Assembly (NCBI RefSeq): GCF_040451425.1
Contig: NZ_CP144374.1
Location: 1,218,501-1,282,500, forward strand
Source of the DNA: Thermodesulfovibrio sp. 3462-1
GTDB lineage: Bacteria; Nitrospirota; Thermodesulfovibrionia; Thermodesulfovibrionales; Thermodesulfovibrionaceae
DNA: 64,000 bases
Direction: 5' to 3'
The notes under the pieces were generated by a model. It was not told the origin of the DNA, made no database searches, and saw only the letters and a list, made by a program, of their open reading frames with translations. The position numbers were made by a program, and so were the translations under genes. Shown here piece by piece: positions 53,209-62,618 of the stretch. Positions within the stretch are counted from its first letter, which is position 1. The number at the start of each line of letters is the position of its first letter.

Positions 53209-53700
53209 TTAAACTCTGCCTTTAAATTTTTTCTTTAGTGCCTTTTCCACAATTGCAGGTACAAGATTTTTTACAGAGCCTCCAAAGTATACAATTTCTT
53301 TAACAATACTAGAGGAAAGAAAAGAGTATTCTTCAGAAGGCATTAAAAATACTGTTTCAGCCTCTTTAAAAAGTCTCCGATTTGCATGAGCAAGCTGAAG
53401 TTCAAACTCGTAATCTGATACTGCTCTTAAGCCTCTAACAATAGCTACCGCTTTTTTTTCTTTTAAAAAGTCAACGAGGAGACCATCAAAGGGTTCTACT
53501 TTCAAATTCTCAAGTTCCTTTGTAGTTTCTCTGATAAAATAGAGTCTTTCTTCAACAGTAAAAAGAGGATTTTTTTTATAACTTGACACAGCAACAGCAA
53601 CTATAAGTTCATCAAAAATTTTAAGAGCCCGTTTTATTACATCAAGATGTCCATTTGTTACAGGATCAAATGTTCCTGGATAAACTCCTATTTTTTTCAC
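53209..53700 (-). CDS. coaD: Phosphopantetheine adenylyltransferase
   Basis: Penultimate CoA synthesis step, joining ATP and 4'-phosphopantetheine. 163 residues from GTG 53700. It begins KKIGVYPGTFDPVTNGHLDVI, in part GVYPGTFDPVTNGHLD, with the T/HxGH nucleotide motif; RGLRAVSDYEFELQLA and EYSFLSSSIVKEI carry the other active-site parts. The GTG overlaps the rsmD stop (GTGA) and GGAGG lies just before it; an upstream ATG at 53748 would add 16 residues inside rsmD and is rejected. The rsmD-coaD pairing is common in bacteria. Confidence 0.95.
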   Translation of the reverse strand: MKKIGVYPGTFDPVTNGHLDVIKRALKIFDELIVAVAVSSYKKNPLFTVEERLYFIRETTKELENLKVEPFDGLLVDFLKEKKAVAIVRGLRAVSDYEFELQLAHANRRLFKEAETVFLMPSEEYSFLSSSIVKEIVYFGGSVKNLVPAIVEKALKKKFKGRV

Positions 53701-54206
53701 TCTTGCCTCCTGTAAACTGTTAAAAGAGTATCTCCATATCTGTAACATTTATGTATTTTAAGAGTTTTAAGCTTTTCCCTTAATGATTCATTTTTGTAGT
53801 GCTGAAGTATCAACACCCCATTTTCTTTTACAATATTCTTTTTTTCAAGTATTTTAAACAGTCTTTCCAATTCTCCAGATTCATATGGAGGGTCTGCAAA
53901 AATTATATCATATTTTTGAGAACTATGGATAAGGAACTCTACTGCATCTGAGTTGTAAACTTTTGCTCTCTGAGAAAGTTTCTTTTTTTGAAGTGTATTT
54001 TTTATAAAAATGCATAAAACAGGGTCCTTTTCTACAAATATTACTTCACGGGCACCTCTTTTTAATGCCTCTATTCCAACAAAGCCTTTACCTGCATACA
54101 GGTCAATAAATGTTTTATCCTCTACATCCTGCAAAATATCAAAAATAGCCTTTCTCACTACAGAAGGAGTTGGTCTTACTGTATTTTGTGTTCTAAATTT
54201 ATTCAT
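53697..54206 (-). CDS. rsmD: 16S rRNA (guanine966-N2)-methyltransferase
   Basis: SAM-dependent methyltransferase that modifies G966 of 16S rRNA, 169 residues. RPTPSVVRKAIFDIL is the N-terminal signature, DLYAGKGFVGIEALKRGA the SAM-binding motif I, and F-A-D-P-P-Y-E the catalytic DPPY motif (about 105). It overlaps coaD by 4 nt and lies 1 nt after purN, so the three genes form one operon. Confidence 0.94.
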   Translation of the reverse strand: MNKFRTQNTVRPTPSVVRKAIFDILQDVEDKTFIDLYAGKGFVGIEALKRGAREVIFVEKDPVLCIFIKNTLQKKKLSQRAKVYNSDAVEFLIHSSQKYDIIFADPPYESGELERLFKILEKKNIVKENGVLILQHYKNESLREKLKTLKIHKCYRYGDTLLTVYRRQE

Positions 54207-54207
54207 T

Positions 54208-54858
54208 TCACTGTCCTAATTCAGGATTTGTAAAATGCTTTTGTGGAAGGCAATAGTTTAAAATTTTTACCTTTCTTCCCTCAACCTTAAGCCTTCCCTG
54301 AGCAAAAAGTCTTATTGCTTCAGGATAAATCTTATGCTCAAGTTTCAGAATTCTCTCAGAAAGACTTTCTTCTGTATCATCAGGATGAACTGGTACAGCT
54401 GCCTGAATAATTATAGGACCTGAATCAACTCCTTCATCAACAAAATGAACTGTGCATCCACTTATTCTAACTCCGTAATCAACTGCCTGTTTCTGTCCAT
54501 GAAGCCCCGGGAAAGAAGGAAGCAAAGCAGGATGAATATTCATAATTCTCATTGGAAAAGCATCAAGCAATGGCTTTTTCACAATCCTCATAAAGCCAGC
54601 TAAAACTACCAGTTCAACTCCTCTTGCTAAAAGCTCATCCCTTATTTTTTCATAAAAGGCTTCCTTAGTAGGAAACTCTTTTGGATTGATGTAAAGATAA
54701 GGAATTCCATGCTTTTTGGCTCTTTCAATTGCGTAAGCCTCTGGATTATCAACTATAAGAATCTCTATCTTTGCTTGAAGCCTGCCAGCTTCAATCTCGT
54801 CAATTATTGCCTGAAAATTAGAACCTCTTCCTGATGCTAAAACTCCTATTTTAAGCAT
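54208..54858 (-). CDS. purN: Phosphoribosylglycinamide formyltransferase
   Basis: Third step of purine synthesis, transferring a formyl group from 10-formyl-THF to GAR. 216 residues. [15 protein letters not shown] (phosphate loop, 6-20), [28 protein letters not shown] with the catalytic Asn and His (about 106-110), and [16 protein letters not shown] with the catalytic Asp are present. A slightly long C-terminus ([14 protein letters not shown]) is normal. It follows hemE at 9 nt. Confidence 0.95.
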   Translation of the reverse strand: MLKIGVLASGRGSNFQAIIDEIEAGRLQAKIEILIVDNPEAYAIERAKKHGIPYLYINPKEFPTKEAFYEKIRDELLARGVELVVLAGFMRIVKKPLLDAFPMRIMNIHPALLPSFPGLHGQKQAVDYGVRISGCTVHFVDEGVDSGPIIIQAAVPVHPDDTEESLSERILKLEHKIYPEAIRLFAQGRLKVEGRKVKILNYCLPQKHFTNPELGQ

Positions 54859-54867
54859 AGCAACCTC

Positions 54868-55878
54868 CTAAAACCTGAATTCATGAATAAAATCAACAAC
54901 TTTTTTTAATACATCTACACTGGTATTAATATTAACTCCATGACCGAGATTAAAAATATGAGACTTTGCACATTGAGCTTGTATTAAAAGATTTTTAATT
55001 CTTTTAAAAATCTCGTTTTCTCTACCAAGAAGGACAAGCGGATCAAGATTCCCCTGAAGAGGCTGAAAGTTAAGAGTCAAGCATGCATCCCTGATATCAC
55101 TTCTCCAATCAAGGCTTACAACATCTACTTCTAAATCTTTAATGTGATGAAGAAGTCCTGAAGTATTAGAGCAGAAATAGATTACTGGAACATAGGATTT
55201 TAACTTTTCCACAATTTTTTTTACATATGGTTTACAAAATACTTCATAATCATATGGAGAAAGAATTCCAGCCCATGTATCAAAAATTTGAATAGCATGA
55301 ACTCCTGCTTTTGCTTGCTCAATAAGATACTGAATGGTTGCATCAGTAAGGATTTCCATGAGATTATGAAAGCTCTCTGGCTCAGAGAAAATAAATCTTT
55401 TTGTATTTATAAACTCTTTTGAGCTTCTACCTTCGATAACATATGTTGCAAGAGTAAATGGAGATGCAGAAAAACCTATTAGTGGGACATCAAGCTCTTT
55501 TGTCAAAATTTTGATTGTTTCAAAAACAAAGTTTATAATTGGTAGTTCCACAGGTCTTAAATTTTTTAAATCACTGCCTGTTCTTACTGTTGGTGAAACC
55601 TTTGGTCCAGAGGAATCAGCAAACTCAATTTTAAAACCCATTGCTTCAAGAGGAATCAAAATGTCGGAAAAAAGAATTGCAGCATCAACATTTAAAATTT
55701 TTACAGGCTGCATAGTTACTTCTGCAGCAATTTCAGGAGTTTTACACATTGTGAGAAAATCGTATTTCTGCCTTATTTTTTGATACTCTGGCATATATCT
55801 TCCTGCCTGTCTCATAAACCACACAGGAGTGTATGTAGGTCTAATGCCTCTGCAGGCTTGAAGAAATGCATCTTTCAT
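54868..55878 (-). CDS. hemE: Uroporphyrinogen III decarboxylase
   Basis: Converts uroporphyrinogen III to coproporphyrinogen III, 336 residues. The N-terminal [16 protein letters not shown] signature (with Arg residues that bind substrate carboxylates), [12 protein letters not shown] with the catalytic Asp, and [16 protein letters not shown] are diagnostic. The ATG overlaps the AhbD-type stop by 4 nt, so this decarboxylase and the radical SAM gene are translationally coupled. That supports a heme route through coproporphyrinogen rather than through siroheme alone. Confidence 0.95.
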   Translation of the reverse strand: MKDAFLQACRGIRPTYTPVWFMRQAGRYMPEYQKIRQKYDFLTMCKTPEIAAEVTMQPVKILNVDAAILFSDILIPLEAMGFKIEFADSSGPKVSPTVRTGSDLKNLRPVELPIINFVFETIKILTKELDVPLIGFSASPFTLATYVIEGRSSKEFINTKRFIFSEPESFHNLMEILTDATIQYLIEQAKAGVHAIQIFDTWAGILSPYDYEVFCKPYVKKIVEKLKSYVPVIYFCSNTSGLLHHIKDLEVDVVSLDWRSDIRDACLTLNFQPLQGNLDPLVLLGRENEIFKRIKNLLIQAQCAKSHIFNLGHGVNINTSVDVLKKVVDFIHEFRF

Positions 55879-56933
55879 TCATATCTCCTTGGAATGTATT
55901 TACACTGGGGATCTTCTTCCATGTAATCATCTTTTAGACAATATGCACGAGCTCTACATCCTCCGCATACATTTAAATATTCACAGACTCTGCAACGACC
56001 TTTGTAGGAAGCAAAGTCTCGTAAATCATTAAAAAGCTTTGAATTTTCCCATATCTCCCGAAAACTCTGTTTTTTTAAGTTGCCTGCTGAAAGTGGGAAA
56101 TAACTACAAGGCATTACATCTTCATCAACATTTATAAGACATATAAGCTGAGCTGCCACGCATCCTTTGGCTCCTCCTGTGGAAAATTTAAGAGACCTCC
56201 TTTCAAACTTTTCACCTTCCTGTTTTGATCTCTGCAAAATAACTCTATAATACTGTGGAGCACATGTTGGTCTTACAAGTATATCCTTTTCATTTTTTTC
56301 CATATCATAATGCCATTGAAGGATTTTTTCATAGTCTTCTTCATCTATGAGCTCATTAAGTAAATTCTCACCTCTTCCTGTTGGAACAATCATAAACATA
56401 TACCATGCAGTTGCTCCAAGCTGTTTTGCAAGACGATAGGTTTCAGGGATTGTATGCTGATTTCTCTTTGTAAATGAAGAATTTATTAAAAAGGGGATAT
56501 CATATTTTTTTAAAAGCTTTGTAGCTTCAATGGTTGCAGTAAAAGCACCTTTTTGCTGCCGAAAGTTGTCATGGGTTTTTTCATCAGGACCATCAAGACT
56601 AAGAGAAATCATTTTTATATCAACATCTTTAATTTTTTTACAGACTTCGTCATTAATCAGTGTTCCATTTGTAGCCATACATACTCTTAAACCTTTCATC
56701 CTACCGTATTCTGCTATTTCAAATACATCCTCTCTTAAAAGAGGCTCACCACCTGTAAGAACTATAACTGGTTGAGCATATGAGGAGATGTCATCTATAA
56801 TTCTAAAACATTCTTCCTTTGAAGGATCAGGGTGCTTCATCACTACTTCTTCTGAAGAGGAGCGGCAGTGAATGCAGTGAAGATTACATCTACGAGTTAT
56901 TTCCCATGCTATCCATCTTGGCTCAAATTTCAT
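55875..56933 (-). CDS. ahbD: Radical SAM/SPASM protein, probable heme b synthase AhbD
   Basis: A 352-residue radical SAM enzyme. The SAM cluster C-N-L-H-C-I-H-C (Cys16, 20, 23) follows the AhbC/D/NirJ-like [20 protein letters not shown] is the next SAM motif. The C-terminal SPASM-type clusters include [24 protein letters not shown], in part [11 protein letters not shown], and [31 protein letters not shown], in part [15 protein letters not shown]. AhbD oxidatively decarboxylates two propionates of Fe-coproporphyrin III to give heme b. It overlaps hemE, which makes the precursor coproporphyrinogen. AhbC or a NirJ-like maturase is the alternative. Confidence 0.82.
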   Translation of the reverse strand: MKFEPRWIAWEITRRCNLHCIHCRSSSEEVVMKHPDPSKEECFRIIDDISSYAQPVIVLTGGEPLLREDVFEIAEYGRMKGLRVCMATNGTLINDEVCKKIKDVDIKMISLSLDGPDEKTHDNFRQQKGAFTATIEATKLLKKYDIPFLINSSFTKRNQHTIPETYRLAKQLGATAWYMFMIVPTGRGENLLNELIDEEDYEKILQWHYDMEKNEKDILVRPTCAPQYYRVILQRSKQEGEKFERRSLKFSTGGAKGCVAAQLICLINVDEDVMPCSYFPLSAGNLKKQSFREIWENSKLFNDLRDFASYKGRCRVCEYLNVCGGCRARAYCLKDDYMEEDPQCKYIPRRYE

Positions 56934-56946
56934 TTTTTATTATAAT
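56918..56946 (+). promoter_or_regulatory. Symporter-bioBW promoter (leaderless)
   Basis: TTGGCT (56918-56923), a 17-nt spacer and a perfect TATAAT (56941-56946), which ends 7 nt before ATG 56954. No Shine-Dalgarno lies between. It overlaps the 5' end of the divergent ahbD gene. Confidence 0.6.
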
Positions 56947-56953
56947 ATTTTTT

Positions 56954-58477
56954 ATGCAACAGAGAGTATCATGGAATTCAAAATTAGGTTTAATTCTTGC
57001 TGCAGCAGGCAATGCTGTTGGATTAGGAAACATTCTCAGATTTCCTTCAAAGGCTGCCCTTTATGGTGGTGGAGCCTTTATGGTTCCCTATTTTGTTGCT
57101 TTAGTTCTTATGGGATTACCACTGATGATTATTGAATGGGTTATAGGAAGATATGCGGGCAGACATGGTCATGGCTCAATGACTGGAATCTTAGGACTTT
57201 TTTTTAATCATGCAAGCTGGGCAAGAGTGCTTGGCTCCATAGGAGTTGCTATACCTTTACTTATTTGCATGTATTACATATACATTGAATCTTGGACATT
57301 GGGTTTTGCTTTTCTTTCTCTTTTCGGCAAGATGCCAACTCCTGTAATCAATTCTGATGCTCATGAAGCAGTCAAGCCCTATGTGAATTTTTTTAAAGAA
57401 TATACAAAGCCTTCTATTATGGCTTATTTTTTCCTTGTTTTAACTCTTTTAATTAACTGGTTTATCCTCCAAAAAGGTATAAGACGAGGAATAGAAATTA
57501 CAGCAAAAATTGGTATGCCTGCAATAATTGTCTTTGGAGTTTTTCTTGGAATAATATGCATTTCAGCAAATAACTGGAAGGGATTTGAAGGTCTAAAATT
57601 TATTTACAATCTTAATTTTTCAGGAATTACAAATCCTGTTGTATGGGTTGAAGCAGCCGGGCAGATATTTTTTACTCTCTCTCTTGGAATGGGAGCAATT
57701 GCAGTATATGCAAGCTATGTCAATCCAAAAGAGGATGTTATAAAAGCAGGAATATGGACTGCTCTAATTAATGAATTTGTAGAAGTTGTTATAGGTGCTT
57801 CAATTGCAATTCCTGCAGCATTTGCAATGTTTTCTTCAGTAGTAATTCCTGAACTTGCTCAGGAAGGCACATTCAGACTTGGATTTATGACAATGCCTGC
57901 TGTGTTTATGAGTTTTCCACTTGGATGGCTTATTTCATTTATCTGGTTCATGTTACTTTTCTTGGCAGCTCTTACATCTTCCTTAGCATTGATACAGCCT
58001 CTAATAGCTCTTTTTGAAGATGAGATGAAGTGGGGGCATACAAAATCTGTCAGTGTATCAATGATTTTTGTGATCATAGGAGCTCATTTTTCAGCTTTTA
58101 TACCAAATTTTATAGACGAGCTTGATTTCTGGGCAGGCTGTTTTATGCTTCTTTTATTTGGCTTGCTTGAAATAATTATTTTTATCTGGATTTTTGGAAT
58201 GAATAATTTTTACAAGGAGCTCACACAGAATACTAAAATAATATTGCCAAAGGCTTTTTTTTATGTTGTAGCTGTTGTTTCACCATTTTTTATTTTTTCA
58301 ATTCTTTATTTCTGGGTAGTTAAAGATTTTAAAAATATAGTTTTTACAGAGGAGCCTACGAAAATTGTAGCAAGACTATTTATTTTGTTATTTCTTGTAT
58401 TTCTGTCAATCATTGCAGTAAAAAGTCGTAAGATTATCATGAGAGACATAAGATACACAAAGGTGATGAAAAAGTGA
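56954..58477 (+). CDS. Sodium-dependent transporter (SNF/NSS family)
   Basis: Na+:amino acid-type symporter of the neurotransmitter sodium symporter family, 507 residues with about twelve helices. KLGLILAAAGNAVGLGNILRFP, in part LAAAGNAVGLGNILRFP, is the conserved TM1 Na+/substrate site. FTLSLGMGAIAVYASY (TM6) and the LAALTSSLALIQPL TM8 Na+ site with the Ser pair follow. The in-frame start region before 56954 overlaps ahbD and the promoter, so ATG 56954 is used. Substrate cannot be told. Its stop overlaps the bioB GTG by 4 nt, linking it with biotin synthesis. Confidence 0.9.
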   Translation: MQQRVSWNSKLGLILAAAGNAVGLGNILRFPSKAALYGGGAFMVPYFVALVLMGLPLMIIEWVIGRYAGRHGHGSMTGILGLFFNHASWARVLGSIGVAIPLLICMYYIYIESWTLGFAFLSLFGKMPTPVINSDAHEAVKPYVNFFKEYTKPSIMAYFFLVLTLLINWFILQKGIRRGIEITAKIGMPAIIVFGVFLGIICISANNWKGFEGLKFIYNLNFSGITNPVVWVEAAGQIFFTLSLGMGAIAVYASYVNPKEDVIKAGIWTALINEFVEVVIGASIAIPAAFAMFSSVVIPELAQEGTFRLGFMTMPAVFMSFPLGWLISFIWFMLLFLAALTSSLALIQPLIALFEDEMKWGHTKSVSVSMIFVIIGAHFSAFIPNFIDELDFWAGCFMLLLFGLLEIIIFIWIFGMNNFYKELTQNTKIILPKAFFYVVAVVSPFFIFSILYFWVVKDFKNIVFTEEPTKIVARLFILLFLVFLSIIAVKSRKIIMRDIRYTKVMKK

Positions 58478-59412
58478 TTGTAAAATTGCACTCAAAAGAG
58501 GAAGCATTAAATTTTTTAGAGAAAACAGATTTTTATGATTTGCTTTTTTTGGCAAATTCTGGAAGAAAAAAATACAAAGGCAACAAAATAGAGCTCTGCG
58601 CAATAGTTAATGCAAAAAGTGGAGCCTGCCCAGAAGACTGTTCCTTTTGCTGTCAATCTTTAAAATGGAAAACCCATGCTCCAGTTTATCCTTTGATGGA
58701 CAGATATGAAATTTTAAAAAAAGCTCTGGAAGCAAAAAATTACAAAGTTAAAAGATTTTCAATTGTAATAAGTGGAATAAAGCCTTCAAAACAAGAAATG
58801 AAAAAAATTGCTGAGGCTATAGAGAGTCTTCGAAAAAATGGAATTAATAGTTGCGCTTCCTTAGGACTTTTAAACTATGATGAAATTTCATATTTAAAAG
58901 ATTACGGACTTCAGAGACTTCATTGTAATATTGAAACTTCCGAAGAATTTTTTCCAAAAATATGCACAACTCACAAATTTTCAGATAAAGTTAAAACATT
59001 AGAAGCAGCTAAAAAAGCTGGTGTTTCAATATGTTCAGGTGGAGTTTTTGGAATGGGAGAGTCCTGGAAAGATATAGTTAGCATGGCATATTTTTTAAAA
59101 GAATTTAATGTAGATTCTGTTCCAATTAATTTTCTTACACCTATTAAAGGAACTCCTCTGGAAAACCAGCCTGTGTTGTCCCCTTTGGAAGCTTTAAAGA
59201 TTATTGCAATGTTTAGATTGATTTTACCAGAAAAGGACATAAGAGTATGTGGAGGAAGACCATTGCTTGGTGAATTTTCTTCATGGATTTTTATTTCTGG
59301 AGCAAATGCTTTAATGACAGGTGATTATTTAACGACTCAAGGAAGAAGTTATATTGACGATTTGAAATTCATCGAGAACCACAATCTTGAGATTGATTAT
59401 GTGGTCCCTTAG
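58474..59412 (+). CDS. bioB: Biotin synthase
   Basis: Radical SAM enzyme that inserts sulfur into dethiobiotin, 312 residues. SGACPEDCSFCCQS carries the [4Fe-4S] Cys (52, 56, 59). The second-cluster ligands appear in NSCASLG and LHCNIETS (Cys about 129 and 149) and C-S-G-G-V-F-G-M-G-E. The distal R-V-C-G-G-R-P has the conserved Arg that binds the second cluster. The start is GTG 58474 overlapping the symporter stop. The BioW gene overlaps its 3' end. Confidence 0.93.
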   Translation: MIVKLHSKEEALNFLEKTDFYDLLFLANSGRKKYKGNKIELCAIVNAKSGACPEDCSFCCQSLKWKTHAPVYPLMDRYEILKKALEAKNYKVKRFSIVISGIKPSKQEMKKIAEAIESLRKNGINSCASLGLLNYDEISYLKDYGLQRLHCNIETSEEFFPKICTTHKFSDKVKTLEAAKKAGVSICSGGVFGMGESWKDIVSMAYFLKEFNVDSVPINFLTPIKGTPLENQPVLSPLEALKIIAMFRLILPEKDIRVCGGRPLLGEFSSWIFISGANALMTGDYLTTQGRSYIDDLKFIENHNLEIDYVVP

Positions 59413-60136
59413 AATGAGAGCCTCAAGAATTGAAAACTCTAAAGAAATTCACATCTCTGGTGCTGAGGGAATTTATGAATTTTATGAATTAGAGAAGTTT
59501 CTTAAAAAATTTTTTAAAAGAGCCATTGAACATCCGAAAGGTTTACCTGACAAAATTGTTTTTACATTAGAGAAAATAAAGGAAGAAATTCAGCCTGTTG
59601 AAGCCCTTTCAGTAAAAACAGTGTTCTGCGAGTCTTCGGAGGAGGCTCAAAAAGTTATTAATGAGCATTTAATTAATCTTGGAATTTCAGAAAAAGCAAT
59701 CACAGTAGCATGGAGTGTAATAAAAGGACAAAAAATGCGAGGAGCCACATTAATTGATTATTTAACTGCAGAGCGTCTTGAACCTGATAAAGAAAGAGGT
59801 GTGAGAGTTTCAAGAATTCAGATGGACAAAAAAAGAAGAATGCAGGTTTTAAAAAAAATAAAAAATCTCTCATCTGAGCCTCAAAGAGTTATTGAAGCAG
59901 TAACAATTGCATCAAAGGTAGCATTCTGTCCTGAAGTAGTAGCTGAAATTTGCGTTTCTGACAATCCAGATTATACCACAGGATATATTGCATCAAAGGA
60001 GCATGGATATTTAAGAATAACAAATATTAAAAAACAGGGAGAAAACACTGGAGGAAGAGCCTTTTTTGTTAAAACGCCACTGGATATTGAAAAACTGATA
60101 AAATTTCTTGAAAAAACCCCTGTAGTCGTCTTATGA
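59399..60136 (+). CDS. bioW: 6-carboxyhexanoate-CoA ligase (pimeloyl-CoA synthetase)
   Basis: Activates pimelate to pimeloyl-CoA for biotin synthesis, 245 residues. MWSLRMRASRIENSKEIHISG, in part SLRMRASR and EIHISGAE, is the BioW N-terminal signature with the acyl-adenylate site; RGATLIDYLTAERLEPDKERG, in part RGATLIDYLTAERLEPD, and GVRVSRIQMD follow, then EICVSDNPDYTTGYIAS. The ATG at 59399 overlaps bioB by 14 nt; an upstream TTG is less likely. Using BioW implies a free-pimelate source rather than the BioC-BioH route. No bioF, bioA or bioD lies in the window. Confidence 0.9.
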   Translation: MWSLRMRASRIENSKEIHISGAEGIYEFYELEKFLKKFFKRAIEHPKGLPDKIVFTLEKIKEEIQPVEALSVKTVFCESSEEAQKVINEHLINLGISEKAITVAWSVIKGQKMRGATLIDYLTAERLEPDKERGVRVSRIQMDKKRRMQVLKKIKNLSSEPQRVIEAVTIASKVAFCPEVVAEICVSDNPDYTTGYIASKEHGYLRITNIKKQGENTGGRAFFVKTPLDIEKLIKFLEKTPVVVL

Positions 60137-61011
60137 AATACGAAAAAGTCTTTTTAATAGGAAATCCTATAGCAGGTGGAAGTGCTTTTAAGAAAATTAC
60201 AAAAGCTGAAAATATATTGAAAAATAAAGGCGTTTCAGTAGAAACCCTGCTTACTGAAAAACAGGGGGATGCTGAAAGATTTGCAAAACAAATAAAAGGC
60301 AGTAAAATACTTGTTATTGCTGCAGGTGGAGATGGAACATACAATGAAGTTGTAAATGGGCTTGCTTTCTCTCAGATTCCAATGGCAGTTCTTCCCATGG
60401 GAACAACCTCAGTTCTTGCAAAGGAGTTGAAAATTCCTAAAAATACTGAAAAAGCAATTGATATTGCTCTTAAAGGAAGAGTTCAAAAAATTCATCTTGG
60501 AAGAATAAAAAATAAAGAAAAACAAAGACTTTTCATACTTATGGCAGGCATTGGCTTTGATGCACTGGCAGTATTTAATGTAGATTCACAGAAAAAGAGA
60601 TATTTTAAGAAAATTGCCTATATTTTAAGCGGTATAAAAACTTTGCTTAATTACGCACCTACAGAGCTAAGAATTTCCAATTCAGAAATTAAAAAAGCAT
60701 TCAGTGCTGTAGTATGCAATGCTTCATGCTATGGAGGCTCTTTTAAACTTGCACCAGATGCAGATTTAAGAAAACCCTGTTTTTACGCATTTCTTTCTCA
60801 AACTCGCTCTAAGTTTGAGCTTGCTCTTCAGATATCAGGAGTAATTTTTGGAAAGCATATCAAAATGAGGAATACTGAGTATTTTAGAACTGAATTCTTA
60901 GAAATCACAGGAGATGCCCATGTTCAAATAGATGGTGATTATTTCGGGAAAACTCCTGCCCAGATTGAAATAGTAAAAGATGCTCTTAACCTTGTTTTTC
61001 CTGAAGAGTAG
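60133..61011 (+). CDS. Diacylglycerol kinase-family lipid kinase (YegS/BmrU-like)
   Basis: A 292-residue lipid kinase of the DagK/YegS fold. I-G-N-P-I-A-G-G (nucleotide site), A-A-G-G-D-G-T-Y-N-E-V-V-N-G (about 64-77, the catalytic GGDGT) and LPMGTTSVLAKEL are diagnostic. The C-terminal half with GIGFDALAVFNVD and VQIDGDYFGKTP matches the substrate domain. Acceptor lipid not determined. It begins within the bioW stop (ATGA overlap) and overlaps the convergent motB by 26 nt. Confidence 0.9.
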   Translation: MKYEKVFLIGNPIAGGSAFKKITKAENILKNKGVSVETLLTEKQGDAERFAKQIKGSKILVIAAGGDGTYNEVVNGLAFSQIPMAVLPMGTTSVLAKELKIPKNTEKAIDIALKGRVQKIHLGRIKNKEKQRLFILMAGIGFDALAVFNVDSQKKRYFKKIAYILSGIKTLLNYAPTELRISNSEIKKAFSAVVCNASCYGGSFKLAPDADLRKPCFYAFLSQTRSKFELALQISGVIFGKHIKMRNTEYFRTEFLEITGDAHVQIDGDYFGKTPAQIEIVKDALNLVFPEE

Positions 61012-61762
61012 AAACGCCCGCTTTTTGCCCCTTTTCAAACATTAAAATAATACTAATTCTACGATTTCTTGGATCTTTTGGATCATCCTTTATAAGTGGC
61101 ATTGTATCAGCATAACCCACAACTCTTGCAATTTTTTCTGGTGCCACTCCATTTTTTTCAAGCTCTCTTCTTGCTGAAGATGCTCTTGCAGTTGAAAGCT
61201 CCCAGTTTGTAGTTTTACCTCCTTTGAAAGGCACAGCATCTGTATGTCCTTCTACTGCTATTTTTGCTGGTTCATCTTTTATGTTTTCTGCAACAACTTT
61301 TAAAATTTCCCGAGCCTTTTCAGTTGGCTCAGCAGAGGAAAGGGGAAACATTGGCTCACCTTCAAGGTCTACAATCTGGATTCTAACACCACCTTCAACT
61401 GTGTCTATCATAATGTGGTCTTTTAGTTCTTTAAGTTTTTCCTCGATTGACTTTTTCATCTGCTCTTTAAATCTCTCTGCAGGATTTTCTTTAACCTCAG
61501 GTTGTTTCATTTCTTCATGAATTGCTGATGTCTGTTGCATAAAAGACTGACCGGACTGAAAAAGATTAAAATTAGTAAAGTAATCGGCAATTGCAGCTCT
61601 TTTTGCAGGCTCAAGCATGGAAATTAACCACAGAAGTAAAAAGAAAGCCATCATGGCTGTTGTAAAATCAGCATAGGCTACTTTCCAACTACCACCATGA
61701 TGGGCTTCATGTCCTTTTTTAATCTTTTTTACTATTATTGTTGTTTTAGATTTATCTGCCAC
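60986..61762 (-). CDS. motB: Flagellar stator protein MotB
   Basis: Peptidoglycan-anchored stator subunit, 258 residues. A basic cytoplasmic N-terminus leads to GSWKVAYADFTTAMMAFFLLLW, in part AYADFTTAMMAFFLLL, the single helix with the ion-binding Asp (about residue 31). A linker precedes an OmpA-like domain (about 130-245) with VEGHTDAVPF, NWELSTARAS and RNRRISIILMF. It overlaps motA by 11 nt. It is the last gene of the stator cluster. Confidence 0.93.
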   Translation of the reverse strand: MADKSKTTIIVKKIKKGHEAHHGGSWKVAYADFTTAMMAFFLLLWLISMLEPAKRAAIADYFTNFNLFQSGQSFMQQTSAIHEEMKQPEVKENPAERFKEQMKKSIEEKLKELKDHIMIDTVEGGVRIQIVDLEGEPMFPLSSAEPTEKAREILKVVAENIKDEPAKIAVEGHTDAVPFKGGKTTNWELSTARASSARRELEKNGVAPEKIARVVGYADTMPLIKDDPKDPRNRRISIILMFEKGQKAGVSTLQEKQG

Positions 61763-62618
61763 TCTTTAATGCTCTTAGTTCTTCTTCTAATTCATGAAAA
61801 CTGGGTCTCAAGTGCGGAGGAATATTTCTACGGGCAAACTCAACAGCAATCTGAGGAGCTGCTCCGCCTACAAAAGCTATTAATGCAGATTTTATCACCT
61901 GTAAATATTCTTTTTCATTATTTACACTTGCTTCAAGCCTTCTTGCAAGAGGACCAACAAACCCATAGCACATCAGCACTCCCATAAATGTTCCAACTAA
62001 AGCAGCTCCTACGGAATGGCCTATAACCTCTGGAGGCTCCTTCATTTTTCCCATAGTTAAAACAACTCCTAAAACTGCTGCTACAATTCCAAGACCTGGT
62101 AAACTGTCAGCAATATTAAGAAGATTTCTTACAGGTCCTGATTCTGTTTCATGGAGTGTTTCAATTTCACTGTCAAGAATGCTTTCAAGTTCATAAGAAG
62201 AAACAGTTGTTGTCATAACTGTTCTTAGTGTATCCGTAAGGAGGCTTAAAGCATGATGATTTTTCATAAATTTAGGATATTTAGAAAAAATAGCACTGTT
62301 TTCAGGCTCTTCCACATCCTGCTCAATTGAAATCAGTCCTTCTTTTCTGATTTTTGTAAAAAGTTCAGTTAAAAGTAATAATGTATCCATATAATCTCCT
62401 TTTGAATATCCGCCACCACCTGTGATTGTTTTAATTGTTCCTTTTATTACCCCCTTTAAAACATGAGGAGGGGAAGCTATTACAAGTGCGCCTATAGCAG
62501 CACCAAATATTATTATGACTTCTGCAGGCTGGAATAAAACTGAAAGATTTCCCTTTTCAAGAAGATAACCACCTACTATACTACCTAAGACAACCAGTCC
62601 TCCGACTATTACAAGCAT
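61752..62618 (-). CDS. motA: Flagellar stator protein MotA
   Basis: Ion-conducting stator subunit, 288 residues with four helices: two near the N-terminus (VGGLVVLGSIVGGYLL and VIIFGAAIGALVIAS) and two late (LPGLGIVAAVLGVVLTMG and LVGTFMGVLMCYGFVGPL). The IADSLPGLGIVAA segment and the charged cytoplasmic loop are typical of the E. coli-like MotA group. It starts on the last base of the PilZ gene and overlaps motB by 11 nt. Confidence 0.93.
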   Translation of the reverse strand: MLVIVGGLVVLGSIVGGYLLEKGNLSVLFQPAEVIIIFGAAIGALVIASPPHVLKGVIKGTIKTITGGGGYSKGDYMDTLLLLTELFTKIRKEGLISIEQDVEEPENSAIFSKYPKFMKNHHALSLLTDTLRTVMTTTVSSYELESILDSEIETLHETESGPVRNLLNIADSLPGLGIVAAVLGVVLTMGKMKEPPEVIGHSVGAALVGTFMGVLMCYGFVGPLARRLEASVNNEKEYLQVIKSALIAFVGGAAPQIAVEFARRNIPPHLRPSFHELEEELRALKSGR

